Source of the DNA: Roseiarcus sp036489975
GTDB lineage: Bacteria > Pseudomonadota > Alphaproteobacteria > Rhizobiales > Beijerinckiaceae
Assembly: GCA_036489975.1 (NCBI GenBank)
Contig: DASXES010000002.1
Coordinates: 21,223-85,222 of the forward strand
DNA length: 64,000 nt
Reading direction: 5' to 3'
Part shown: one piece after another, positions 35,851 to 44,056 of the stretch
Layout of the letters: the number at the start of each line of letters is the position of its first letter
Numbering within the stretch: position 1 is the stretch's first letter
The notes under the pieces: generated by a model
What the model saw: the letters and a program-made list of their open reading frames with translations, nothing else
Database searches by the model: none
What the model was told of the DNA's origin: nothing
Made by a program: the position numbers and the translations under genes

Positions 35851-35902
35851 TGGTTCTCACAACGCCAGGCTTCGCGTGGCGTTTCCAAAGGGAGGAAGAC
35901 AA

Positions 35903-36967
35903 ATGAATCTGAAAACTCTGGCCGCCGCGGCCGCAGTCGGGCTCCTGACTGCCGGAAGCGTCGCGTACGCGCAGGACAAAGGCACGATCGGCATCGCCAT
36001 GCCCACCAAGACTTCTGCCCGTTGGATCGCTGACGGAGACAATATGGTCAAGGTTCTCCAGGCCAAGGGCTACAAGACTGACCTTCAATATGCCGATGAC
36101 GATATTCCGAACCAACTCGCGCAGATTGAGAACATGATCACCAAGGGCGACAAAGTCCTGGTGATTGCAGCCATCGACGGCACGACACTGTCGGGGGCGC
36201 TGCAGAAAGCCGCCGACGCCGGCATCAAGGTCATCTCCTATGACCGTCTCATCGTCGGCTCGCCCAATGTCGACTATTACGCGACCTTCGACAATTTCAA
36301 GGTCGGCGTGCTCCAGGCCAACAGCCTCATTCATGGCCTCGGCCTCGACGCCGGCAAGAAGGGCCCGTTCAACATCGAATTGTTCGGCGGGTCGCCCGAC
36401 GACACCAACGCGTTCTATTTCTATAATGGCGCGATGTCGGTGCTGCAGCCCTACATCGACAAAGGCGAGCTCGTCGTCCAGTCGAAACAGATGGGTATGG
36501 ACAAGGTCGGAACCCTGCGCTGGAAGGCGGAGGTCGCCCAGGCGCGGATGGATAACCTGCTGAGCGCCTATTACACCCAGAAGCGCGTCGACGCCGTCCT
36601 GTCGCCCTATGACGGACTCAGCATCGGCATCATTTCCGCGTTGAAGGGCGTCGGATATGGCACGGCGGGTCAGCCGATGCCGATCATCACCGGTCAGGAC
36701 GCCGAGATTCCATCGGTGAAGTCGATCATCAACCACGAGCAGTATTCGACGATCTTCAAGGACACCCGCGATCTCGCGAAGACGGCCGCGAACATGGTCG
36801 ACGCGGTGGTTTCCGGGGGCAAGCCCGAGATCAACGATACGAAGACCTACAACAACAAGGTCAAGATCGTGCCGGCCTATCTGCTAACCCCGGTCACGGT
36901 CGACGCGACCAACTGGCAGAAGGCGCTGGTCGACACTGGTTATTACAAGGCTGACCAGCTCAAGTAA
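35903..36967 (+). CDS. chvE: Multiple-monosaccharide ABC transporter substrate-binding protein ChvE
   Basis: 354 residues from the ATG at 35903 (GGAGG 7 bases upstream). The signal peptide is MNLKTLAAAAAVGLLTAG with cleavage after AYA. The mature protein closely follows Agrobacterium ChvE: GIAMPTKTSARWI, KTDLQYADDDIPNQL, DYYATFDNFKVGVLQA, GPFNIELFGGSPDD, MGMDKVGTLRW and GQDAEIPSVKSII. ChvE relatives bind arabinose, xylose, galactose and glucose in the periplasm. A strong terminator lies 20 bp downstream, so most transcripts should end before gguA, giving excess binding protein. Confidence 0.96.
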   Translation: MNLKTLAAAAAVGLLTAGSVAYAQDKGTIGIAMPTKTSARWIADGDNMVKVLQAKGYKTDLQYADDDIPNQLAQIENMITKGDKVLVIAAIDGTTLSGALQKAADAGIKVISYDRLIVGSPNVDYYATFDNFKVGVLQANSLIHGLGLDAGKKGPFNIELFGGSPDDTNAFYFYNGAMSVLQPYIDKGELVVQSKQMGMDKVGTLRWKAEVAQARMDNLLSAYYTQKRVDAVLSPYDGLSIGIISALKGVGYGTAGQPMPIITGQDAEIPSVKSIINHEQYSTIFKDTRDLAKTAANMVDAVVSGGKPEINDTKTYNNKVKIVPAYLLTPVTVDATNWQKALVDTGYYKADQLK

Positions 36968-36986
36968 TCCGGCCAAGCGGACGAGC

Positions 36987-37028
36987 AGGGGCTTCGCGCC
37001 GAACTTTTCGCGCGCTGAAGCCCCTTTT
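36987..37028 (+). terminator. Intrinsic terminator or attenuator between chvE and gguA
   Basis: Arms AGGGGCTTC (36987-36995) and GAAGCCCCT (37017-37025), with inner GCGC/GCGC pairing, end in TTTTT. The stem is perfect. It probably allows partial read-through, balancing chvE above gguAB. Confidence 0.85.
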
Positions 37029-37103
37029 TCGTTGCCGGCGGACGCGTTCGCATTACATGGTCTGGCGGATTAATCGCCTGCCTCAACTGACGAGCCTTGA
37101 GTC

Positions 37104-38642
37104 ATGACTCCCATTCTGGAAATGAGGGGGATCACAAAGACCTTTCCCGGCGTGATCGCGCTGCGCGATGTCAACCTGTCGGTTCGCGAAGGCGAGATCC
37201 ACGCGATCTGCGGCGAGAACGGCGCCGGCAAGTCGACGTTGATGAAGGTGCTGAGCGGGGTTTACCCTTACGGTTCTTATGAAGGGCAGATCGTCTTTCA
37301 GGGGCAGGAACGCCGCTTTTCGCGCATCGCCGACAGCGAGCACCTTGGCGTCATCATCATCCATCAGGAATTGGCGCTCGTGCCGCTCCTATCGATCGCC
37401 GAGAATATCTTCCTCGGCAATGAGCCAGCCAAAATGGGCGTCATTGATTGGAACGTGGCCTTCAACCGGACGCGGGAGCTCCTGAGCAAGGTTGGGCTCA
37501 AGGAATCGCCGAAAGCGCTCATCACCAATCTTGGAATTGGCAAGCAGCAGCTTGTCGAAATCGCCAAGGCGCTCGCCAAGAAGGTGAAGCTCCTGATCCT
37601 CGACGAGCCGACCGCCAGCCTCAACGAAACCGACAGCGACGCCTTGCTTCGTTTGCTGGTCGAGTTCAGGGCTCAGGGCATCACTTCGATCATCATTTCG
37701 CACAAGCTCAACGAATTGGCCAAGGTCGCCGACCAAATCACAGTGCTGCGCGACGGAGCGACGGTCGAGACCATCGACTGCCACCGCGAGACAATCAGCG
37801 AAGGCCGCATCATCAAGAGCATGGTCGGGCGAGAGATGTCGGATCGTTATCCGCCGCGCGCGCCCAAGATTGCCGAGCGCCTGTTCGCGGTCGAGAACTG
37901 GCGGGTCGAACACCCGCTTCATGCCGGACGCGAAGTGATCAAGGGCGTCGACCTGCATGTCAACCGAGGCGAAGTTGTCGGGATCGCCGGATTGATGGGC
38001 GCCGGGCGCACCGAGTTCGCCATGAGCATTTTTGGACGCGCTTATGGACGAAACATTACTGGCCGCGCCCTCATGGAGGGTAAGGAGATTGACGTCTCGA
38101 CGGTGCAGAAGGCTGTCGCCAACGGCATCGCCTATGTGACCGAGGACCGCAAGAGTCTCGGATTGGTCTTGAGCGAGGACATCAAGAACAACGTCACGCT
38201 GGCCAATCTGCCGGGCATCGCCTGGCGCGGCGTGATCGACAAACACAAGGAAAACCGGACCGCGCAACAATATCGCAGCCTGCTCAAGATACGCTCCTCG
38301 GGCATCTTTCAAAAGACGCTCAATCTGTCAGGCGGCAATCAGCAGAAGGTCGTGTTGAGCAAATGGCTGTTCGCGCAGCCGAAGGTGCTGATCCTCGACG
38401 AGCCGACCCGCGGCATCGACGTCGGGGCCAAATACGAGATCTATACGATCATCAACGATCTGGCGGCCGCGGGAAAAGGCGTGATCGTCATTTCATCGGA
38501 AATGCCAGAATTGCTGGGCGTCTGCGACCGCATTTACGTAATGAACGAGGGCAAGTTCGTCGATGAAATGCCGGCGAAGGGCGCCACCCAGGAGATGATT
38601 ATGGCCTCGATCATGAAGCAATATGGGGTTGCAGCGGCATGA
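37104..38642 (+). CDS. gguA: Multiple-monosaccharide ABC transporter ATP-binding protein
   Basis: 512 residues, two fused ABC domains. The first has Walker A GENGAGKST (about residues 35-43), Walker B LLILDEPTASL and IIISHKL. The second has SGGNQQKVVLSKW (about 408) and VLILDEPTRGIDVG. Domain order and size match GguA/MmsA of the ChvE system. It drives sugar import at the inner membrane with GguB. It overlaps gguB by four bases. Confidence 0.95.
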   Translation: MTPILEMRGITKTFPGVIALRDVNLSVREGEIHAICGENGAGKSTLMKVLSGVYPYGSYEGQIVFQGQERRFSRIADSEHLGVIIIHQELALVPLLSIAENIFLGNEPAKMGVIDWNVAFNRTRELLSKVGLKESPKALITNLGIGKQQLVEIAKALAKKVKLLILDEPTASLNETDSDALLRLLVEFRAQGITSIIISHKLNELAKVADQITVLRDGATVETIDCHRETISEGRIIKSMVGREMSDRYPPRAPKIAERLFAVENWRVEHPLHAGREVIKGVDLHVNRGEVVGIAGLMGAGRTEFAMSIFGRAYGRNITGRALMEGKEIDVSTVQKAVANGIAYVTEDRKSLGLVLSEDIKNNVTLANLPGIAWRGVIDKHKENRTAQQYRSLLKIRSSGIFQKTLNLSGGNQQKVVLSKWLFAQPKVLILDEPTRGIDVGAKYEIYTIINDLAAAGKGVIVISSEMPELLGVCDRIYVMNEGKFVDEMPAKGATQEMIMASIMKQYGVAAA

Positions 38643-39898
38643 GCACGGAAACGATCATCACCGGAGCGCCAGTCGCTGAGCCCTCGGCCGCGGACGCGAG
38701 CTTCTGGAAGAATAATCTTCGCGACTACGGCCTGCTTGTTTCCCTGCTTTTGATCATGGCGTTCTTCGAAGTCGTCACCGGCGGCGTGCTTTTCCGCGGC
38801 GTCAACGTGACCAACCTCATCCTGCAGAACAGCTACATCGTCATCATGGCGCTCGGCATGCTGCTGGTGATCGTCGGGGGCAATATCGATCTTTCGATCG
38901 GCTCCATCGTCGGATTTGTCGGCGGGTGCGCGGCGATTCTGATGGTTGGCTTTCACCTTCCCTGGGTGGACATCGACATCAAGATTCCCTGGCAGCTGGT
39001 CATCCCCCTGGCGCTCATTCTCGGCGGCGCGATCGGCGTTTTCCAAGGGTACTTCATCGCCTACAGCAAGATTCCCTCATTCATCGTCACGCTCGCCGGC
39101 ATGCTGATCTTCCGCGGATTGACAGGAAACATGCTGCAGGGCCAGTTCGTCGGTCCTTTCGCAAAAGGCTTCCAGGCGATCAGCGCCGGGTTCATCCCGG
39201 ACTTCAGCGACTTCGGCTTCCTCAAGGCCTCTGCCCACGAGCCGCAGTTTCACTGGCTGTCGATGGCGGTCGGAGTTTTGGGCGCCGCGTTGCTCATTTA
39301 CACCAGCACCCGGCGATGGACGCGCGACAAGGCACAGGCCATGGAGACCGAGCCGTTCGCACTGTTTGTCGGCAAGAACGCGATTTTCGCGATCCTGATT
39401 ATCGGCTTCAGCTACCTGCTCGCCTCGAACAAGGGCTTGCCCAACGTTCTGATCATCATGGGCGTGCTGATCCTGCTCTATACATTTGCAACGACTCGGA
39501 TGACGATCGGGCGCCGCATCTACGCGATGGGCGGCAACCGGCTGGCGGCGCAGCTTTCTGGCGTCCGCACCGAGCGGCTGACTTTGCTGACCTTCGTCAA
39601 CATGGGCATGCTTGCCGGACTTGCGGGCCTGATTGTCACCGCGCGCCTTAATTCGGCGACGCCAAGCGCCGGAAATTCGTTCGAGCTCGACGTCATCGCC
39701 GCCTGCTTCATCGGCGGCGTGTCCGCGTCCGGAGGCGTTGGCAAGGTCATGGGCGTCGTCATCGGTGCGTTCTTCATGGGCGTGATGAACAACGGCATGT
39801 CGATTCTCGGCATCGGCATTTTCTGGCAACAGGTTGTGAAGGGCGTCGTGCTGCTGGCCGCGGTCTATGTCGACGTCTATCAGAAGAGCAAAGAGTAA
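38639..39898 (+). CDS. gguB: Multiple-monosaccharide ABC transporter permease
   Basis: 419 residues with about ten hydrophobic segments, including YGLLVSLLLIMAFFEVVTGG, IVIMALGMLLVIVGGNIDLS and VIGAFFMGVMNNGMSILGIG. The GGNIDLSIGSIVGFVG motif and the GNRLAAQLSGV loop, which contacts the ATPase, are typical of the RbsC/XylH permease family. Longer than RbsC, as expected for GguB. It is coupled to gguA through the ATGA overlap. Confidence 0.94.
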   Translation: MSTETIITGAPVAEPSAADASFWKNNLRDYGLLVSLLLIMAFFEVVTGGVLFRGVNVTNLILQNSYIVIMALGMLLVIVGGNIDLSIGSIVGFVGGCAAILMVGFHLPWVDIDIKIPWQLVIPLALILGGAIGVFQGYFIAYSKIPSFIVTLAGMLIFRGLTGNMLQGQFVGPFAKGFQAISAGFIPDFSDFGFLKASAHEPQFHWLSMAVGVLGAALLIYTSTRRWTRDKAQAMETEPFALFVGKNAIFAILIIGFSYLLASNKGLPNVLIIMGVLILLYTFATTRMTIGRRIYAMGGNRLAAQLSGVRTERLTLLTFVNMGMLAGLAGLIVTARLNSATPSAGNSFELDVIAACFIGGVSASGGVGKVMGVVIGAFFMGVMNNGMSILGIGIFWQQVVKGVVLLAAVYVDVYQKSKE

Positions 39899-39994
39899 TG
39901 CGTTTGGGCTCCCGCCGTTGATCATTCTGATGCGCTTGCGCGCGCGTTCGCCGTTGAGCGGCGGACCTGAGCGCTATCGAGCCACGGAGCGCTC

Positions 39995-41656
39995 ATGTTC
40001 AGCCTAGGCGTCGATTTCGGAACCAACTCGGTGCGCGCGCTCGTCGTCCGCTGTTCGGACGGCGCGGAATATGGCAGCCGCGTGGTCGATTACCCCTCGG
40101 GCGCGCAAGGGATTCTGCTCGATCCGAAAGACGGCCTGCTGGCGCGTCAGCATCCCGCGGACTATCTGTTCGGCCTTGAGGAGAGCATTAAAGGCGCGCT
40201 CGCCGAGGCCAGGCGCAAACCGGATTTCGACCCGGCGAAGCTCGTCGGGATCGGCGTCGATTCGACGGGGTCGAGCCCGATCCCGGTCGACGCGCGGAAT
40301 CAGGCGCTCGCGGCGAGCGCCAAGTGGAAGGACGACCTCAACGCCCAGTGCTGGCTGTGGAAGGATCACACCAGTTGGCGCGAGGCGGCCAAGATCACCG
40401 AGCTCAGCGCCGAGCTTCGGCCCCAGTACATTGCGAAATGCGGCGGCATCTACTCCTCGGAATGGTTCTGGGCCAAGCTCTGGCATTGCCTGAATGTCGC
40501 TCCCGAAACCTTCAGCGCCGCCTTCTCCTGGGTCGAGCTTGCCGACTGGATTCCCTCCGTGCTCGCCGGCGTCGTCGACCCGCGGCTGGTCAAGCGCGGA
40601 ATCTGCGCCGCCGGCCACAAGGCGCTCTATTCGGACGAGTGGGGTGGCCTCCCCGACAAGGAATTTCTGACCGCGCTCGACCCGCGCCTGGCCGATCTCC
40701 GAGACCGGCTCTACGAAAAGGCTTACGACGCGAGCGTGCCTGCCGGATCGCTCTCATCCGACTGGGCGATGAAGCTCGGGCTCCCAGCCGGCATTCCAAT
40801 CGCCATCGGCGAGTTCGACGTTCACTATGGCGCGATCGGCTGCGGCGTGCGTGAGGGGACGCTGGTCAAGGTGATCGGCACCTCGACCTGCGACTGCGCG
40901 GTCGTTTCCGCCTCGAAGCCGGTCGCCGACATTCCCGGCATATGCGGCATCGTCAAAGGCGCGATCCTGCCCGACTTTTTCGGCATCGAAGCGGGCCAGT
41001 CGGCGGTCGGCGACATCTTCAAATGGTGGGTCGAGGGCGTTCTGGGCGGCGATTCCGGGCTGCATGCCAAACTCAGCGCCGAGGCGGCGAAGCAGCGTCC
41101 GGGCCAGGCCGGTCTTCTGGCGCTTGACTGGAACAACGGCAACCGGACGATCCTCGTCGACCAGCGGCTCACTGGGCTCCTGCTCGGTCAGGACCTTTAT
41201 ACGACGCGCGCTGACATCTATCGCGCCTTGATCGAGGCGACCGCATTTGGCGCGCGCGCGATCATCGAGCGCCTTAAAGAATATGGCGTGCGAATCGATC
41301 GGGTGGTGTGCACGGGCGGCATCGCCGAGAAAAATCCCCTCCTCATGCAGATCTATGCCGATGTTACGGGCTGTGTGATGGAGGTCGCGGGCTCGTCGCA
41401 GACCTGCGCGCTCGGCTCGGCGATCGCCGCCGCGGTCCTCGCCGGCGCGCATCCTGACTTTGCCAGCGCCGAAGACGCGATGACGTCGCTGAAGCCGGAA
41501 TCGTATAAGCCGACGCCCATGCATCGCGCGGTCTACGATCAGCTTTACGCCCTCTATCGCGAGCTGCATGACAGTTTCGGAGGGCTCACCAGATCCGCCG
41601 ATCTGTCGGGCGTCATGAAGAGGCTTTTGGACATCAAATATGCGCAGCGTGCATGA
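39995..41656 (+). CDS. araB: Ribulokinase
   Basis: 553 residues of the FGGY kinase family. The N terminus SLGVDFGTNSVRALVV is the phosphate-binding loop, followed by GIGVDSTGSSPIPVD and WKDHT; the C-terminal domain has EATAFGARAIIERL and VCTGGIAEKNPLLMQIYADV. The length fits AraB-type ribulokinases. It phosphorylates L-ribulose to L-ribulose 5-phosphate. It lies 96 bp after gguB and 12 bp before araA, so it is part of the transport-catabolism operon. Confidence 0.95.
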   Translation: MFSLGVDFGTNSVRALVVRCSDGAEYGSRVVDYPSGAQGILLDPKDGLLARQHPADYLFGLEESIKGALAEARRKPDFDPAKLVGIGVDSTGSSPIPVDARNQALAASAKWKDDLNAQCWLWKDHTSWREAAKITELSAELRPQYIAKCGGIYSSEWFWAKLWHCLNVAPETFSAAFSWVELADWIPSVLAGVVDPRLVKRGICAAGHKALYSDEWGGLPDKEFLTALDPRLADLRDRLYEKAYDASVPAGSLSSDWAMKLGLPAGIPIAIGEFDVHYGAIGCGVREGTLVKVIGTSTCDCAVVSASKPVADIPGICGIVKGAILPDFFGIEAGQSAVGDIFKWWVEGVLGGDSGLHAKLSAEAAKQRPGQAGLLALDWNNGNRTILVDQRLTGLLLGQDLYTTRADIYRALIEATAFGARAIIERLKEYGVRIDRVVCTGGIAEKNPLLMQIYADVTGCVMEVAGSSQTCALGSAIAAAVLAGAHPDFASAEDAMTSLKPESYKPTPMHRAVYDQLYALYRELHDSFGGLTRSADLSGVMKRLLDIKYAQRA

Positions 41657-41668
41657 AATGAGGCTATT

Positions 41669-43177
41669 ATGATTGGTCTCGCCACCCCGGAAATCTGGCT
41701 CGTTTGCGGCTCTCAGCATCTGTATGGCCCCGGCCCGCTTGAGCAGGTCGCGGCTCACGCGCGGGAGATCGCAGGCGCATTGGCGGCCTCGCCGAAGCTC
41801 CCGCTCAAGACCCAATTCAAGGCCCTGCTGACGACGCCGGACGAGATCGCCAAGCTCTGCCTCGAGGCGAATTCCGATCCCGGCTGCGCCGGCCTCATCC
41901 TTTGGATGCACACGTTCTCGCCCTCGAAAATGTGGGTGCGAGGCTTGAACGCGCTGCAGAAGCCGTTCGTGCATCTTCATACCCAGTTCGGTCGTGACCT
42001 GCCCTGGGACACGATCGACATGGACTTCATGAACCTGAACCAGTCGGCGCATGGCGACCGGGAGGCAGGCTTCATTCACACGCGCATGCGTCTCGCTCGT
42101 AAAGTCGTCGTGGGCCATTGGTCCGATCCGGAGGTTCAGGACCGCGTCGGCGCGTGGATGCGCGCGGCGCACGCATGGGCCGACTGGCAGGGCGCGAAAT
42201 TCTGCCGCTTCGGCGACAACATGCGCCAGGTCGCGGTCACCGAGGGCGACAAGGTCGCCGCCGAAATGAAATTCGGCTTCGCCACAAACACTTATGGCGT
42301 GGGCGACCTCGCCCATGAGGTGAACGCCGTCGCCGACGCGAAAGCCAAGTCGCTCGCCAGGGAATACGAGGCGCTTTATGCGGTCGCGCCGGAGCTCAAG
42401 GCGTCCGGCGCGCGGCACGACTCCCTTTTGTACGGCGCGCGCCTTGAACTCGGCCTGCGCGCCTTTCTTGAGCAAGGCGGCTTCAAGGGCTTCACGACGA
42501 CGTTCGAGGACTTGCACGGCCTCAAGCAGCTCCCGGGCCTCGCGCCGCAGCGGCTGATGGCGGAAGGCTACGGCTTCGCCGGTGAGGGCGACTGGAAGAC
42601 CGCCGCTCTGGTGCGGGCGATGAAAGTGATGGGCGAGGGCCTCAAGGGCGGCACCTCGTTCATGGAGGACTACACCTATCATCTGGCGCCGGGCGGACAT
42701 CAGGTTCTCGGCGCGCACATGCTGGAAATCTGCCCGACGATCGCCGCGGGCAAACCGAAGCTCGAGATCCATCCCCTTTCCATCGGAGGCAAGGAGGATC
42801 CCGTCCGCCTCGTATTCGACGCGCCGCCGGGCCCCGCGCTCAACGCCAGTCTCATGGATCTCGGCGCGCGCTTCCGCCTTCTTGTGAACGAAGTGACCGC
42901 GGTGGATCACCCCGCTTTGCCCAAGCTGCCGGTTGCCCGCGCTGTCTGGGAGTGCATGCCAGACTTCAAGACAGCGTGCGCGGCATGGATTCTGGCCGGC
43001 GGCGCGCATCATACCGGCTACAGCTACAGCGTGACCCGGGAGATGCTCGAGGATTTCGCCACCATCGCCGGCATTGAAATGGCCGTGATCGGCCCGGAAA
43101 CGACGCTTGCGGCGTTCAAGCAGGACCTGCGCAACAACGACGTCTACTATTATCTCGCGCAAGGGTTCCGCGCCTGA
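41669..43177 (+). CDS. araA: L-arabinose isomerase
   Basis: 502 residues. Markers are EIWLVCGSQHLYGPGPLEQV at the N terminus, LHTQFGRDLPW, and the metal-site regions FMEDYTYHLAPGGHQVLGAH and ILAGGAHHTGYS. It interconverts L-arabinose and L-ribulose and needs manganese. The gene order araB-araA-araD follows. This isomerase route is notable because many alphaproteobacteria instead oxidise arabinose through arabinonate. Confidence 0.96.
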   Translation: MIGLATPEIWLVCGSQHLYGPGPLEQVAAHAREIAGALAASPKLPLKTQFKALLTTPDEIAKLCLEANSDPGCAGLILWMHTFSPSKMWVRGLNALQKPFVHLHTQFGRDLPWDTIDMDFMNLNQSAHGDREAGFIHTRMRLARKVVVGHWSDPEVQDRVGAWMRAAHAWADWQGAKFCRFGDNMRQVAVTEGDKVAAEMKFGFATNTYGVGDLAHEVNAVADAKAKSLAREYEALYAVAPELKASGARHDSLLYGARLELGLRAFLEQGGFKGFTTTFEDLHGLKQLPGLAPQRLMAEGYGFAGEGDWKTAALVRAMKVMGEGLKGGTSFMEDYTYHLAPGGHQVLGAHMLEICPTIAAGKPKLEIHPLSIGGKEDPVRLVFDAPPGPALNASLMDLGARFRLLVNEVTAVDHPALPKLPVARAVWECMPDFKTACAAWILAGGAHHTGYSYSVTREMLEDFATIAGIEMAVIGPETTLAAFKQDLRNNDVYYYLAQGFRA

Positions 43178-43199
43178 CGCGCGGGCAGGATCGAGGGCC

Positions 43200-43898
43200 A
43201 TGTTCAAGGAACTCAAGCGCGAAGTCTATGAAGCCAATGTCGCTTTGCCCAGGCACGGCCTCATCAATCTCACCTTCGGCAACGCGAGCGCGGTCGATCG
43301 CGCGCGGGCTGCGTTCGCGATCAAGCCGAGCGGCATCGATTACGCGGCGCTCACGCCTGACGACATCGTCATTGTCGATTTCGAGGGACACAAGGTCGAG
43401 GGCTCTCTCAACCCCTCGTCGGACACTCCTACCCACCGCAGGCTGTTCCTCGCCTTCCCGAACATCGGCGGCGTCGTGCATACGCATTCGACCCACGCCA
43501 CAGCCTTCGCGCAAGCCGGCCGGCCGATCCCGAACTTCGGCACGACGCATGCCGATTATTTCAATGGCGAGGCGCCGGTCACCCGCAAAATGACGCCGCG
43601 GGAGATCGCGACCGACTATGAATGGGAGACGGGAAACGTCATCGTTGAGACGATGCGAAACCGCGATCCCGCCGATTGTCCCGGCGTTCTCGTCAACCGG
43701 CATGCGCCGTTCACCTGGGGATCGAGCGTGGCCAAGGCGGTGGAGAATGCGGTCGCTCTCGAGTGCATCGCGCATATGGCGCTGATGTCCCTTCAGCTGA
43801 ACCCTGCCCTCGGGCCGATCGAGGAAGAGCTTCTGAACAAGCATTTTCAGCGCAAGCACGGCGCCCAAGCCTATTACGGGCAGATTTCGGGCGGTTGA
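43200..43898 (+). CDS. araD: L-ribulose-5-phosphate 4-epimerase
   Basis: 232 residues from the ATG at 43200, 22 bp after araA. A class-II aldolase fold: GLINLTFGNASAVDR, IKPSGIDY, the zinc ligands in VVHTHSTHATAFAQ (about residues 95-97), and HADYFNGEAPVTR. It converts L-ribulose 5-phosphate to D-xylulose 5-phosphate, completing entry of L-arabinose into the pentose phosphate pathway. Confidence 0.94.
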   Translation: MFKELKREVYEANVALPRHGLINLTFGNASAVDRARAAFAIKPSGIDYAALTPDDIVIVDFEGHKVEGSLNPSSDTPTHRRLFLAFPNIGGVVHTHSTHATAFAQAGRPIPNFGTTHADYFNGEAPVTRKMTPREIATDYEWETGNVIVETMRNRDPADCPGVLVNRHAPFTWGSSVAKAVENAVALECIAHMALMSLQLNPALGPIEEELLNKHFQRKHGAQAYYGQISGG

Positions 43899-44056
43899 AG
43901 CGCGGCGACGGCGCGGAGCCGACGGCCGCGTCTATTGGAAACGGAGACGCCCGCAGTTCAGGGCGCGACCAGCAATGCGTTCCGGTTGACGAGCGTGGCG
44001 TTTGTACCCTTCACTTGTCCGCAATTAGGCGCTCAAGTCGCGCCCGGGGAGGATTG

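Noticed and set aside
40754..43216. An 820-codon open frame on the minus strand opposite araB and araA
   Set aside because: It is a mirror of the codon bias of two certain genes in G+C-rich DNA, has no recognisable domain and would require complete antisense overlap.
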